Shown here in pieces: positions 12,218-23,379 of a stretch of 64,000 bases of DNA. A program made the position numbers and the translations under genes. Under the pieces are notes generated by a model. That model was not told the origin of the DNA. It did not search any database and worked only from the letters and a program-made list of their open reading frames with translations. The first letter of the stretch is position 1, and the number at the start of each line of letters is the position of its first letter. Origin of the DNA: Dipteris shenzhenensis (Eukaryota > Polypodiophyta > Polypodiopsida > Gleicheniales); NCBI GenBank assembly GCA_047967505.1, contig CM106538.1. The stretch is one strand, 5' to 3'.

Positions 12218-12289
12218 ATGTTGTTGCCTTAAGCTGTAAACAAAGCCCAATGCGAGTAGTAAATGGTGAGCGAACACCTCCTCCTTGGC

Positions 12290-14105
12290 CCAATCCGCTG
12301 CCTCCCCAGAAAGTGAAGATGTTATCTAGGATGGTACGATCCTAGACAAAATCGGTCCACGTCTTATGAATGATATCTGGGAGGTGGGGTCTCAGACATA
12401 TACTCAAGACCTTAGCCAAGACTTGTAAGTAGTGTCCAGAAGGGTAATCAACCTCTACTATCGAATTTCTAGTCTATTGCCCCCTTTGGAATCAGACATA
12501 TCCAGCCTTTGCTCAAGGAGTGAGAGGGATTTGGAGTCGAATATCTCTTGGCAGGCCAGCCTGAGTGTGGTGGAGATATGCTCCCAGAAGCATTTAAAAA
12601 AGTTCGAGGTAAGGTCGTCCTCACTAGGGCACTTTTGGACTAGCAAGGCCTAAAGGACCTCCCACAACTCCTCATTAGTGAAAGGGGCCTCTAGCCGTCT
12701 GCTAAGGCCCTATGAAACTACTGAGGGGACCTGCTCGCAAATTGCCTCTGTAGCCAAAAGGGTGGTGGGTGATGCCTCCTCTGACTGAAAAAAGCTAGTT
12801 GTAGAAGGCTGTAGTCATCTCAAGGATCTTCTACGGGTTTGAGCACATGCATCCATATGGGTCTCAAAGTTGCTAAAGTTGGATCCCTATGGACCATGGT
12901 CCAGTGGCCTGGAAGAACTATTTGGTCAACCTATCACCTTGTTGGACCCATCTAGCGTGAGAAGAGTAGTATGAGAACTCTACTCTGCGAACCTCCAAAT
13001 CCTGCAGCTCCAAGCGTGCACACTCCAGGCAATCCCTAAGCCACAAGGATCCTCGATCCTGATCCCTAAGTCTCTTGATAGATGCAAGGTCTCTGCGAAG
13101 GGCTCTCTCCCGCTCCTAAAGTGCTGCTCTCCATCTGAGGGCTTAACTCTGGAGCTCTTGACTACTACGTTGAATCCTCTCAGTCACCCATTGCCCATCC
13201 CTCCTCGGGTTTGCTCTCGGGCTGCTCTCGGGCTGTCTTCAGAGATCTAATATCAATTGCTAAATGTTTGCCTCCTGAAAGAGAACATATGGTATACGAA
13301 CCCATTTTTAGGGGAGTTTGCAAGATGGGGCTACTCCAAGTGCAAAACCATGGTCCACCATCCTGGTGCCTACTAGAATGCCAAGGGAAATGCCTCTGTG
13401 GAGTAGAGCCCAACCCCCAATATAAAATCTATCCAGATGCTCTAGTAGTCCATCCTATCACTGCTAGCCAAAAGAGAAACGCAGGCTGCTCAAGGTCCTC
13501 GAAAACTCAAGCTATTGCCAAGGGTCCCTACCACTGATTGCAAAAATGAACTGCTCCCATGTACTCCTCTCCTCTACTGGCATCTCTGTGAAAGAGGCTC
13601 CTCCCTGCTTATCCCTGCTTATCCTCTGTGAACTCAAGATTATTGAAGTTTCCTTCAACAATCCATAAGTCCACCTCTAGGAGGCAATCTGCGAGCTATC
13701 GCCAGAAAGCCGAGCGATGATGTTTGCAAGCAGCTGCGTACATGCTCAAGATACCAATCCGAGCCTCTCTCATGTGAAGCCCCATCCACACTGCGTGGCG
13801 TCCTAGAATGAGCTTGCCCTATGTAAAAATATATGGGGCTACTTCCTGGGATATTGAAATGCAGACACCTCCTACCAACTACTATGGGGACAAAACCTCA
13901 GGGCCCTCCCAAGGAGAAGACGGTGTCGGCGTGTGATGTCTACTAAGACTATGGAAAACATGTGCTCCTGAATCAATAGAAACTCAATTGGTCTACCTAC
14001 TAGAGCCTGCTGCAGTTCCTGACAGAGATTCAAGTAATGCACGGCTGGCTGCACGCATGGTCATGAAGGCGATGCACATTCCAACTCACCATAGTCAAAC
14101 TCTTG
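12290..14105 (-). pseudogene. LINE ORF2 endonuclease and reverse-transcriptase start
   Basis: On the minus strand, TMVSWNVHRL near 14075-14100 is the start of the APE-type endonuclease (usually ILSWNVRGL). It is followed by LLIQEHM near 13965 (the QE/QET catalytic block), VEGNFNNLEFTEDKQG near 13625-13665 (the GDFN...DR block) and LDRFYIGGWALL near 13400-13440 with VDHGFALG beyond it (the SRLDRF...SDHxP block). RT begins with KCPSEDDLTSNFF near 12620 (normally KAPGPDG...FF). DIIHKTWTDFV and RTILDNIFTFW near 12305-12375 match the IIHxxQTGFVxGRxIxDNI block. Frameshifts and stops break it. It stops at the gag-only element's insertion site. The family match across five ordered motifs makes the call firm. 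Confidence 0.85.
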
Positions 14106-14109
14106 GGGA

Positions 14110-15558
14110 AGGGCCAGCAGTGTGAACAAGGCTCGCCCATGCATGGGAGCCTACTCCAAAAAACTTGACTTCAACAACTTCATCAGATGTAGGGAGAGAA
14201 GTCTGTGTCCGTGCACCGACGGACCAGAGCTACCACTAGCTCAACCTCTACCCTACGTGCCCACTATTGCATGAAGGAGACATCTACACCAAAGAGGTCA
14301 GTGCACTGTTGAAGCATACTGGGGTAAGGCTGCGAAAGAACCATCTGCGATGGCAAGCGGATCACTACTACAATCAGGCCTCTGACCTTGGCTTCGCTAG
14401 AGAGAAGCCAAGCTGGAAGTACGCAAAGCCTCTGTGAGCGAGCCAGAGGTCCATGACCTATGGTCCCATCCACTCATCCATCATCTGGTATATTTGGTGC
14501 TCCATCATCACGTCGAAGAGCTGTGGTGTCCACTTCTCCACCCTTGTGGAGGCAAAATGGGGCGTGATCCTACCACGCTGATGGCCCCTTTATGGGGTGC
14601 AAGATCAGAATGATCAACTCCAAGGGTATGGGGTAAGAATCTGGGATCTCCGAATAGTTCCCAAGTCCCAATCTCCAGAACTCTTGTGGCAACGGCCCCC
14701 TAGCACAATGCGGAGGCTTGGGGACTCATCATCAAAACCCTGCTCCTCGAAAATGTGGGAAGAAGAAGCTGAGTCCTAGCTAGCTAGAGCATTGACTTGC
14801 TCTTAGAGACAGGTCAGCGAGGGAACTTTTGCCTTGCCCTTGCTTGGGGAAGCGAGGTCAACTGCTGAGCCTAGCAAGGTGCTCAAGGAAGAGGCCCCAA
14901 GCGAGGTTGCAGCGAACTAAGGGGAAGGGCGGGTATGAGGGTAATCATTTGGGAAGGAGAAGGCGGAGGCACCGAGGGTGGGGGAGGCACAGAAGGGGGC
15001 TATGGAGAGGAGGCTGGCGGGTCCACAAGGGCGGGGGGAGAAGAAGGTTGTGTGGAGTCCGCTATTAGTGTCCCTAGGGGAGGGTGCTACATGGAGGTGC
15101 CTCTATCCTCTGAGGATCCTCCTCCAAACTTGGAGGGGGGTGGGCGAGAGAGGTTGTGGGCACTGGTGCTTCGGGAGTCTCTGGCACCTACTCTTGTTGC
15201 AATGGAGGATCTTGTGGCGTGCAAGAAGTCTCTCCTCTGGAGGGGCCTAAAGGATGTCCTAAGGTCAATGGCTCCCTCTTTGAATCACGTGATACTTGTG
15301 GGCCTCCAATTAGATCTCCCTCTGACTGTGCAGCTACCTATGCTCGCCTCTTGAGGTTGGCGCAATGTCATTGTTTCTTTATAGCCACTTGCTACTCTTC
15401 TTTTTCCCAACCTTGGTCCACCTTCCCTCCGAAGGGTCTGTGACTCTGGCTATTGTCTCTGAGACTCCTGCCACGTCTGCCTATGTGGTCTCTGAGTCCC
15501 CTCCCATCTCATGTTGCTATGCTATCCTTGTGTATCCTGGGGGAAAGGATGCATTTTG
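14110..15558 (-). pseudogene. LINE ORF1 C-terminal part, low complexity
   Basis: The sequence lies between the LINE endonuclease and the hAT insertion, where ORF1 is expected. On the minus strand it is proline-, serine- and threonine-rich with many stops. The strongly G-rich plus-strand tract at 14930-15150 is its complement and explains long plus-strand frames that I do not call. The residues RGQYKMHPFPPG at its upstream end continue the zinc-knuckle frame found on the far side of the hAT element. Confidence 0.55.
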
Positions 15559-15566
15559 TATTGGCC
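15559..15566. repeat. Left target-site duplication of the hAT element
   Basis: TATTGGCC, repeated exactly at 24336-24343. On the minus strand it reads GGCCAATA, inside the LINE ORF1 frame. Confidence 0.8.
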
Positions 15567-15714
15567 TAAGTAGAAAAATTTGAATTCGTGATTCGAAAAA
15601 ATCGAGAAAATCGCTCAAATGATTCGAATGGAAGGAAAAATCAGTTTAAAAAACCATGACACGTCACATTTTTTATATAAATCGCCACATCATCCCCACA
15701 TATTTGTACAAATA

Positions 15715-15736
15715 AGTATTCGTACAAATAAACTTG
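15715..15736. repeat. Left subterminal palindrome-like motif
   Basis: TATTCGTACAAATA, with a nearby ATTTGTACAAATA about 20 bp to its left. It is a one-base variant of the perfect palindrome TATTCGTACGAATA found twice near the right end. Shared subterminal motifs of this kind are usual transposase-binding candidates; that role is inferred here. Confidence 0.6.
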
Positions 15737-15894
15737 TATTAGGATGAATATGTTCCTACGTTTTTGCATATAACCTCAATGTTTGCCTATGTCTCTTAGC
15801 TCACGCCCAGCCGAGCATAAGAGATCAAAAAAGGAAAAGAAGAAGAAAGGTCGTCAAGGTTGTGAAAGCAATCCAGAAGGTCCGAAATAAGATG

Positions 15895-16690
15895 GATTTT
15901 TTGTTAGGGAGCTTTAGGATCTCATTTTGAGTTCTTGAAATCTCTAATGAGGATTTTTGTTTTGGACTTTGTTCTTTTGGTTGTGGGAGTTCTAGGTTCT
16001 CTTTATTGAGTTCCTTCGATCTCTTATGATAAAAATATTTTAGATATTTATGGGTTAGAAATTTGTTTGTGGGAGTTCTAGGATCTCCTTGTTGAGTTCC
16101 TTTGATCTCTTGTGAGACAAATTTATTTGTGAGAGTTTGAGGATCTCCTTGTTGAGTTCCTTAGATCTCTTGTGAGAAATATGCTTGTTTTGGTGTCTAT
16201 GAAATTGTTTGTGGGAGTTCTAAGATCGCCTTGTTGAGTTTCTTACATCTCATGTGAATATTTGTTTGTGGGAATTCTAAGATCTCTTTGTTGAGTTTCT
16301 TAGATCTCATGTGAATAGATTTTTGTATGTGGGAGTTCTACGATCTCCTTGGTGAGTTCCTTAGATCTCTTGTGATAAATAGGCTTGTTTTTGTGTCTAT
16401 GAAGTTTGTTTGTGGTAGTTCTAGGATCTCCTTGTTGAGGTCCTTAGATCTCTTGTGAGGATTTTTGTATGTGGGAGTTCTAGGATCTCCTTCTTGAGTT
16501 CCTTAGATCTCTCATGAGAAATGGGCTTGTTTTTGTGTCTATGAAATTAGAAATTTGTTTGTGGGAGTTCTAAGATCTCCTTGTTGAGTTCCTTAGATCT
16601 CTTGTGAGAATTTTTGTATGTGGGAGTTCTAGGATCTCCTCGTTGAGTTCCCTAGATCTCATGTGAGAAATATAATTTTATTTTGTGTTT
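15895..16690. repeat. Left subterminal tandem repeats, about ten copies
   Basis: A core of 55-60 bp built from TGTGGGAGTTCTAGGATCTCC, TTGTTGAGTTCCTTAGATCTC and TTGTGAGAA is repeated about ten times (starts near 15981, 16062, 16122, 16206, 16261, 16322, 16411, 16461, 16554 and 16610). Short units of about 60 bp alternate with longer ones that add GCTTGTTTTTGTGTCTATGAA. The array lies between the left end and the transposase, where a promoter or transposase-binding region is expected. A second short duplication (CACTTTCTTTGAATGAATAT, about 16700 and 16805) follows. Confidence 0.9.
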
Positions 16691-16905
16691 GTATTCTCAC
16701 ACTTTCTTTGAATGAATATGTAATATTCTTTCAATAGAATGTGAAAGAATACAAAGAGTTTTAAAGTGTACGAATTGAAAGTTTTAAAAGATATTAGATG
16801 AGTTTTCTCATTCTTACACTTTCTTTTGAATGAATATTTAATATTCTTTCAATAGAATGTGAATGATTTTAAAAGAGCATGATTGAATGACAATTAATAT
16901 ATTGC

Positions 16906-19127
16906 ATGCTTGAACGCATTTTTCAAAGGATATGTGTTGTTTTTTATAAAATGTGTATTGCAATATGTTTTTATTGTATACTCAAATTAGTTTTTTTGCA
17001 TTTTGTTTTTGGCAACTTTAAAAGCATGGTGCACGGCAAGATTTGGTCATACATGATGGAGATACGAAAAGTACACATTGCCTCGGTTTCTTTCTTGCAG
17101 TGTAAATATTATGGACACAAGTTCACAGGTGGTTCTACTCGTATCAAGCAACATTTTCTCAGAATAGGCAGTGATGTTAGAGCTTGCACATGCACTCCGT
17201 CTGATGTTCTTCCGTTATGCAAATCGTATTTAGAGAAAGTGAAGAAAGTGGTTAATCTGACCCTAATAAGAAATTGTGCAAATCAACAAGATGTGAGCAC
17301 TGAGGTTGATGAGACGGTTGAGGGAGAAGCACCAATAAATGCGAGGAGTGTATCCATACATGAAGTGATGAAGATATGCTAGCAAGCAGGTCACAGGTGA
17401 GTTTTGATGCGACTAATGTTTGTCAAGTAAAGGAGAGAAAAAAGGGAGAACAATCTTCTATGGAGGATGGATTTCTTCGACAACAAGTGCATGAAGAGCA
17501 CTTAAGATGGACAGAAGCATTTGTTAAAAATGGTATACCATTCAATGTCATGAGAGATGACACGTTTCATAATGCCTTGAAATCATGTGCTAGACCAGGA
17601 TTTATTTTGCCAGATTATAATAAAATGCATACGGATCATCTTGATAGAGTCAAACAAACTGTGGTAGATTGCTTGAAAAAAAAGATATTGGACTTTATTC
17701 CTACATATGGGTGCATTCTTGTGTTTCATGGATGGACTAGCAAGTAGGCCAGACCCTTGATAAATGTAATCTGCATTACTCCCAAGGGAACTATGTTTTT
17801 GGAGAGTATTGCTATGTCTCTAAAAGAAAAAACTTCAGCATATATTGTAAAAATATACGAAAGAGCAATTCGCAAAGTTGGTGGCAGTGAGAATGTTACT
17901 GCATTAGTAACAGATAATGCATCGAATTACACGATCGCAGGTGAGATGGTCATGGCAAAGTATCCCACTCTAACATGGGTGCCATGTGGCACTCATACTC
18001 TCAACTTATTGTTGAAGGATATTGGACAATTGCCATTTGTGCAACCAATACTGCAAGATGCTAATGCCATAGTGAGTTTTATAAAGAGTCATCAATACTT
18101 GCATGCAGTATTCAAAGAGCACTCTATGAAGCAACTCAGGCAATTTTGCCAAACTATATTTGCTACTTCTTTTCTACTTCTTGCTAAATTGTTGGAAGTG
18201 CATTAAGCTTTAGTCGAGACTATTGCTGATAGACGATGGGTGAATTGGCTAGAGAAAAAGATGCAGTACGCAATACCAGGCTCTAAATGTGTGCATCTTG
18301 TTCAATCATCTCTATTCTGGAAAAATGTCGAAAGAATAAAAGAAGGTGTAGAGCCATTTGTAACAGTATTGAGGATGGTTGATGCTTATGCCTTTATTAT
18401 GGGTAAAGTGTATTGGAAGATGTCAAAAGCAATACGACAAGTTACAGACCTTGTGTGCTTTGCCCCTAGGGAGAAGCAACAAGTGGTATATTTGACCGAT
18501 AAGAGATGGAAGCAAATGCACACCCCTTTGCATGGAGCTGCGTTTGCAATACATCCACAATATCAAATGCATGCTCAATCATAGAATCCTGAAGTCATAA
18601 GTAACTTTCGAGAGGTTTGTAAAAACTTACTTCTGGGAGATCAAGGAAAACTGGCCTACCAACGAGTGAGGTATACGAATCGCAAAGGCTCTTTTGGAGA
18701 TCCTTGGAATCTTGATGCTATTAAGACGACTATTGCACCTACTTGGTGGAAGGAATATGATGGAGAGACATTGGAGTTGTAGCATGTTGCAACTCGTGTG
18801 CTCTCTGTTGCTGCATCATTGGGTGCATGTGAGTGAAATTGGAGTGCATATGATTTTATTCATTCTAAGAGACACAATCGCTTAAAGCCATCAAGAGCTG
18901 TAGATTTGGTATTTTGCTTTGGAAATCTACAATTGTTGAAAGGATTTAATGTTGCGGCTAGGGCAGCAAGCGAAGCCACTGTAATGAGAATTGCTGGACA
19001 ACGATTGACTACAGAATTAGTTGCTAAGGGTGCATTCAGCGAAGAGGAAGATGAGCTTGAGCTACTCAGTGACAACATCGAAGTTGAAGAGATAGACGAT
19101 ATTGTACCTATGTTGAATGCAATATAG
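16906..19127 (+). pseudogene. hAT transposase (BED finger, DUF659, hATC), inactivated
   Basis: The first segment (to 17382; likely start codon 17026) has a BED-type zinc finger with LQCKYYGHKFTGGSTRIKQH, the second cysteine replaced by Tyr, and an HFLRI...ACT tail. A frame change or small intron near 17376-17400 leads to a frame that stays open in register to 19127 except for five stops (17745, 18204, 18582, 18780, 18834). This part holds DUF659: FHGWTS, RPLINVICITPKG and ALVTDNASNY...VPCGTHTLNLLLKDIG. The C-terminal hATC dimerisation domain follows: PTWWKEYDG, VLSVAASLGACE.NWSAY, HSKRHNRLKPSRAVDLVF and an acidic tail. Where the family consensus is clear (CERNWS), the stop replaces Arg by one C-to-T change. 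Length is near normal for the family. It was presumably the mobilising enzyme of the surrounding element. Confidence 0.92.
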
Positions 19128-19554
19128 AGTGATAGAAGAATATGATAGGTGATAGAAGCAGTGGATGAAGCTCTAATTATATCGGATATAATGTTGTATG
19201 CGAGGGGATGGATGGGAGAATATGTCAAGCAATGGGAGAGCACATATGCTCGTATCCATCTCGTCTCCTTTTGTACTTGAAAGCTAGAACCTTGTGGGCT
19301 ACAAGCAATGTGTTGTAATTATTGAGATTGTGGATGATTTTGGTATACATAATAGTTAGAGACAACCTTGTGACTTGCAAATACTTTCAAGGCAACATCG
19401 AAGGGAACATCAAAAAGTTGGAAAGAATAATTGAATATGCACAATCGAAATTTATATTTTCAAGTCTCAAGGGTTGATCTAGCTATTATGTGCACTAATT
19501 CACGTCGATATATTTTCATATTTCTGCAATAACTTTACAAGTCCACCTGATCCA
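19128..19554. other. Spacer after the transposase
   Basis: AT-rich 3' flank of the transposase gene. A short frame on the minus strand at 18860-19243 is serine-rich and lies antisense to the hATC domain, so it is not called. No domain is seen. Confidence 0.5.
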
Positions 19555-20110
19555 TAGAAAATCACTTAAATTAATTATACCACTTAGTTCACTTAGATCA
19601 CTTTAATCACTTAAGTCACTTAAATCACCTAGTCCACTTAGATCACTTATACCACTTAAATCACTTAGTCCACTTAAATCACTTATACCACTTAATTTAT
19701 TAGATCACTTAAATCACTTAGTCCACTTAAATCACTTAAGTCACTTAAATCACCTAGTCTACTTAGATCACTTATACCACTTAAATCACTTAGTCCACTT
19801 AAATCACTTATACCACTTAATTCACTTAGATCACTTAGATCACTTAGATCACTTAAATCACTTAGATCACTTAAATCACTTAGTCCACTTAAATCACTTA
19901 AGTCACTTAAATCACTTATACCACTTAGTTCACTTAGATCACTTTAATCACTTAGTCCACTTAAATTACTTATATTACTTAGTCCACTTAAATCACCTAG
20001 TCCACTTAGTCCACTTAAATCACCTAGTCCACTTAAATCACTTAAGTCACTTATATTACTTAGTCCACTTGAATCACTTAACTCACTTATATCACTTGAA
20101 CCATCATTGC
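19555..20110. repeat. 10-bp-period minisatellite array
   Basis: About 55 consecutive units of ATCACTTAAA, TCCACTTAGT and ACCACTTATA-type decamers with a CACTTA core. Period ten keeps each unit on the same helical face. It sits exactly between the convergent transposase (+) and coiled-coil (-) genes. The minus strand is open and reads Ser/Leu/Asp/Gly repeats, a consequence of the repeat rather than evidence of a protein. Confidence 0.95.
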
Positions 20111-20209
20111 AAAAGAAGAGTATTATAAAGTTATATATGAAGTTTACAATGTACATAATTATGCAGTAGGATCCACATCTATTGTTCCGTGAGTGCTTGG
20201 TCCTGCACC

Positions 20210-20951
20210 CTACGAATCTATATTAGTGAGGTCCTCAAAATAAAAAATATTGGTATCCTCAGCTGCATCCAAATCTCCAAAGAATTGTCTGTAGTGTGCA
20301 AGCTCAGACTCCAACATTTGTACACATGCTTGCAAATCCTCGATCTCTTTGGCTTGTGATGCAACGCGATCTTGTAACTCCTTAGTAGTAACACCTTGTT
20401 GATGGAGAGGTATGGCACATGTGGCCAAGTCAACAAGATCACTATGTGCTTGGGGAGTTAGCACACGAGGTCTCTGAGACACGGACTCTCTGTTCTCTGT
20501 CCTTTCTCGCTTGCGCTCTGCAGGACATCCCTTTCCTATTTTTGACAAGTGATGCTTATCATTCCAATCCACGCGTCGATGCAAGACGTCGTAGACATAC
20601 ACCTATTGGATGAAATACATGGGTATTTGCTGGTTATTGGGGATGCTTCCTTCCACCTTTATGAATCGTTGGAGAAGGATGTGGGCTAGGGTTTTGTGCT
20701 GCAAGTCTGACAACTTGGGCTGTGCATATTTATTCCTAGCACTTCTTGAACGAAGAAACAAGCCCCTCTATGCCCAGCATCTCTCTTTGCGCTTGTAAGA
20801 TAGCCTGAGCCTCGGCGTGATTTAGCTGGTCTGCTAAATCAGCCTCTTGAGGCACAAAAGCACCTTGTGGGTCCTTTGGGACTGGAGGTTGCTCTGGTTG
20901 GGGAGGATCTTGTGGGAGAATGTTCTCTAAGTTCTCTCCCTCCATGCTCAT
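20210..20951 (-). pseudogene. Accessory protein with proline-rich N terminus and coiled coil
   Basis: The proposed start is the Met at 20951 (MSMEGENLENILPQ), giving a proline-rich N terminus with PQPEQPPVPKDPQG. A one-base frameshift near 20733 leads to KYAQPKLSDLQHKTLAHILL and an in-frame TAG at about 20600. The last part (VYVYDVLHRRVDWNDKHHL) passes through a basic patch AERKRERTENR to a heptad-rich segment TKELQDRVASQAKEIEDLQACVQM split here for length only, then an acidic tail ending at 20210. A coiled coil and a basic region suggest an oligomeric nucleic-acid-binding protein. I do not recognise the family. It is convergent to the transposase and downstream of the kinase gene, on the same strand as the latter. 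Confidence 0.55.
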
Positions 20952-20999
20952 ACTTAGCCTAAAATATGACAACAAGATAAAATTAATTTGTAACCACAA

Positions 21000-21210
21000 A
21001 TAATATTAAATATTTAAACAATATTAAACCTATACAAACAATATTTAAATATTTATTGTCACATCATTTATCATATTTTAAAATTCGACCATCATTTTTA
21101 TCGCAACATTCACTTATACAAATAATATTTAAACATTAATTATTGCATCATTTACTTATACAAACAATATTTAAACATTACTTATCGCATCATTTATCGT
21201 GTCACTATAA
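21000..21210. repeat. AT-rich short repeats between the two minus-strand genes
   Basis: Variants of ACAATATTTAAACATTA and TATCGCATCATTTAT occur three to four times in 200 bp. This lies between the end of the kinase gene and the start of the coiled-coil gene and may contain the promoter of the latter, which is inference from position. Confidence 0.6.
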
Positions 21211-21298
21211 ATATACAAACTTGAAAAATGGAGTGGATCCAAACTTGGATGATATATAAAACTAAAAATGTTACAAGTTCCATGATCGGTCACTCATG

Positions 21299-23143
21299 TT
21301 ACATCCCGTCCAAGAAAGACTCAGTCATTAGCTGGTCTAAGTCCTTGGTTTGGACTGAGCTGTATACCACATCTTGGAGCAATGTCAAAATCCCACAAAA
21401 ATCTACAGTACTTGGATGTCTATTCAGTTCAGTTGACTTTCCCTGAATCGCAAATCGTCGTAGATGCCCAATTAGAGCTTCTATGGGTCTCGTACTTGGT
21501 GATGGTGCACAAATGTCCAAGATTTTTAGGATGTGATGAGACATGGCGTACACATCTTGTGCAACATCGAAAGATGGGGGATTGGTGCAGAGGCACTCTG
21601 GAGCAACATGACGAAACCTAACAATGGAGCTTCGCACAGTGTTGGGGCTATCATTGAGTAATGCGGGATAGTGCTTTCTAGTGCTACATGGGATCATCAT
21701 TCCCCAATCACAAATGCCCAGATACACCTCCTCGGATGACTTTGAGAAGTGTAGCATAATGTTTTGCACATGCAAATCATTATATGCAGGACATTGTGTT
21801 GGCGCATGTAATGAATAGTGCAAACTAGTGCACTTAAAATATCAAATACATGCTAACGGACCCGTGGAGCTCTAGCAGGCATTTCTGCATCATCTCTGTG
21901 AAACACCGGAGATGGTTGCTTTTCATCATGTCCGAGGTAGGTTAGCCATCTTTCCAAATGATTTCCATTCTAGAATGGAAATAGTATCATTGGGTTATCG
22001 TCATGGACTAGACCTATTGCTCGGATGATGCCCGGATGTACGACATCACCCAAGCATGTGGCTTCTTCCAACGCTCTGGCCTTCAATGCATCAACGGGCA
22101 CAGAAATCCTCATCACCTTACATGCATAAATCTTGTCCCTTTCAAAGCGAGCGACAAGAATATTGCACATGTTGACTGTTCCTTTCGTGCCTGTGCCCAC
22201 AGCTGCACTAGGTGTGAATCGGATGTCTCGTCGCTGAAGCAATATGGGCCGCATGGGTCTTGGCACTGCTACATGATCACGCAGGCCATGTGATGTGTGT
22301 GGTGCTTGTGCAGGTGAGAATGAAGGATATGAGAATGTATCTGCTTGTGCAAATAGATTGTGCATTTGTGGTGCAGGCGAAAATGTGAGAGATGGAAACT
22401 GGTCTGCGTGTGTGGTAGGAGGCACAAAAGATGTGGTGAAATGTGATCGTGCATATGGTGGGAGATGTGAAAAAGGAGGAGGAACTTCTGGGTATGAAAG
22501 ATCTTGGAAAAAAGGAATACGGGGAAAGACATATTATGGTCGATGCACTGGTGCATATGCGTGGCATGGCTGCAGTAGTGCTTGCGGCTGCGTTGGGTGG
22601 AATGTGACATATGACTCGGGACATGGGTGCATTGGTGCTTGTGGTTGTGGTGGATGTAATCCAGCATCTGACTGGGGGCATGGGTGCATTGATGCTTGTG
22701 ATTGCGGCTGTGCTTGGGGGTGTGGGTGCATTGATGGAAGGGAGGTCAAGGTAGCTCCTTTGCCTTTGTAACCTCGCCACGCATTCTTGATGTACGTGAA
22801 CCTGGCATCTACAGCAGGACCCTCCCACTATGTCACATGAGTTTATGTCTCGATCTATTTGACTAAGGCATCGTCGACCCTTCATCGCTAAGTGGTACAA
22901 ATACTGGTCTATCGACTCTACTATGAAAACATCTGGAAATCAATCACGCAAGGTCCTCCCTCCACACTCTGCCATTGTCCTCACCAAATTTTGTACACCG
23001 CTTTCACCATTTTGGAAAGCTATCTCAATGATGTCCTGATCGACATTCATTAAGAAGTGTACATTCTCATTTTTCAGCACCTTCCTTTGAGACTTTGTGA
23101 GATCAGGTTGCTAACACTTCCTCTTCTCACCTGCGTGAGCCAT
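21299..23143 (-). pseudogene. Accessory protein kinase with Pro/His-rich linker, inactivated
   Basis: The frame begins MAHAGEKRK at 23143 with an N-terminal region (KSQRKVLKNENVHFLMNV, VRTMAECGGRTLRD, then WEGPAVDARFTYIKNAWRGY after a frameshift near 22860). A linker rich in Pro, His and Gln follows (SMHPHPQAQPQSQ, 22750-22430). The kinase N-lobe has the glycine loop VGTGTKGTV, the lysine strand YACKVM and a VHPGIIRAIG segment (22200-22000). The C-lobe has NDLHVQNIML as the catalytic loop (Asp and Asn kept, HRD replaced), CDWGM in place of DFG, and HVAPECL in place of the APE motif (21780-21550). It ends at 21299. A two-base slip near 21800 and about eight stops inactivate it. It is a divergent eukaryotic-type kinase that I cannot place in a named family. 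Its position inside a hAT element suggests captured or resident cargo. Confidence 0.75.
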
Positions 23144-23379
23144 CTCATACACAGTAAGCTACAACACAGAATTCAAAAAAGAATTCAGTGCCAGGTGCAA
23201 TAAGGAAATCAATGCAGGCGGTCTAAGAAATGCAAGTAGTGCAACTAACAATGCAAACAGTCTAAGAAATTACTTAGGTATAACCTCTCAACTCAAGCTC
23301 AAATCATGTAACATACTATAGAAAATCAAAACACAAAAAATGACCTAGGTATAACCTAATCATGGACTTCACCATCTAA

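Noticed and set aside
14829-15443. Overlapping Gly/Arg-rich plus-strand frames
   Set aside because: They are the complement of the Pro/Ser-rich LINE ORF1 region on the minus strand and have no domain.
19555-20110. Regular short repeats as a possible CRISPR array
   Set aside because: The 10-bp units are contiguous with no unique spacers, and the context is a plant transposon. It is a minisatellite.
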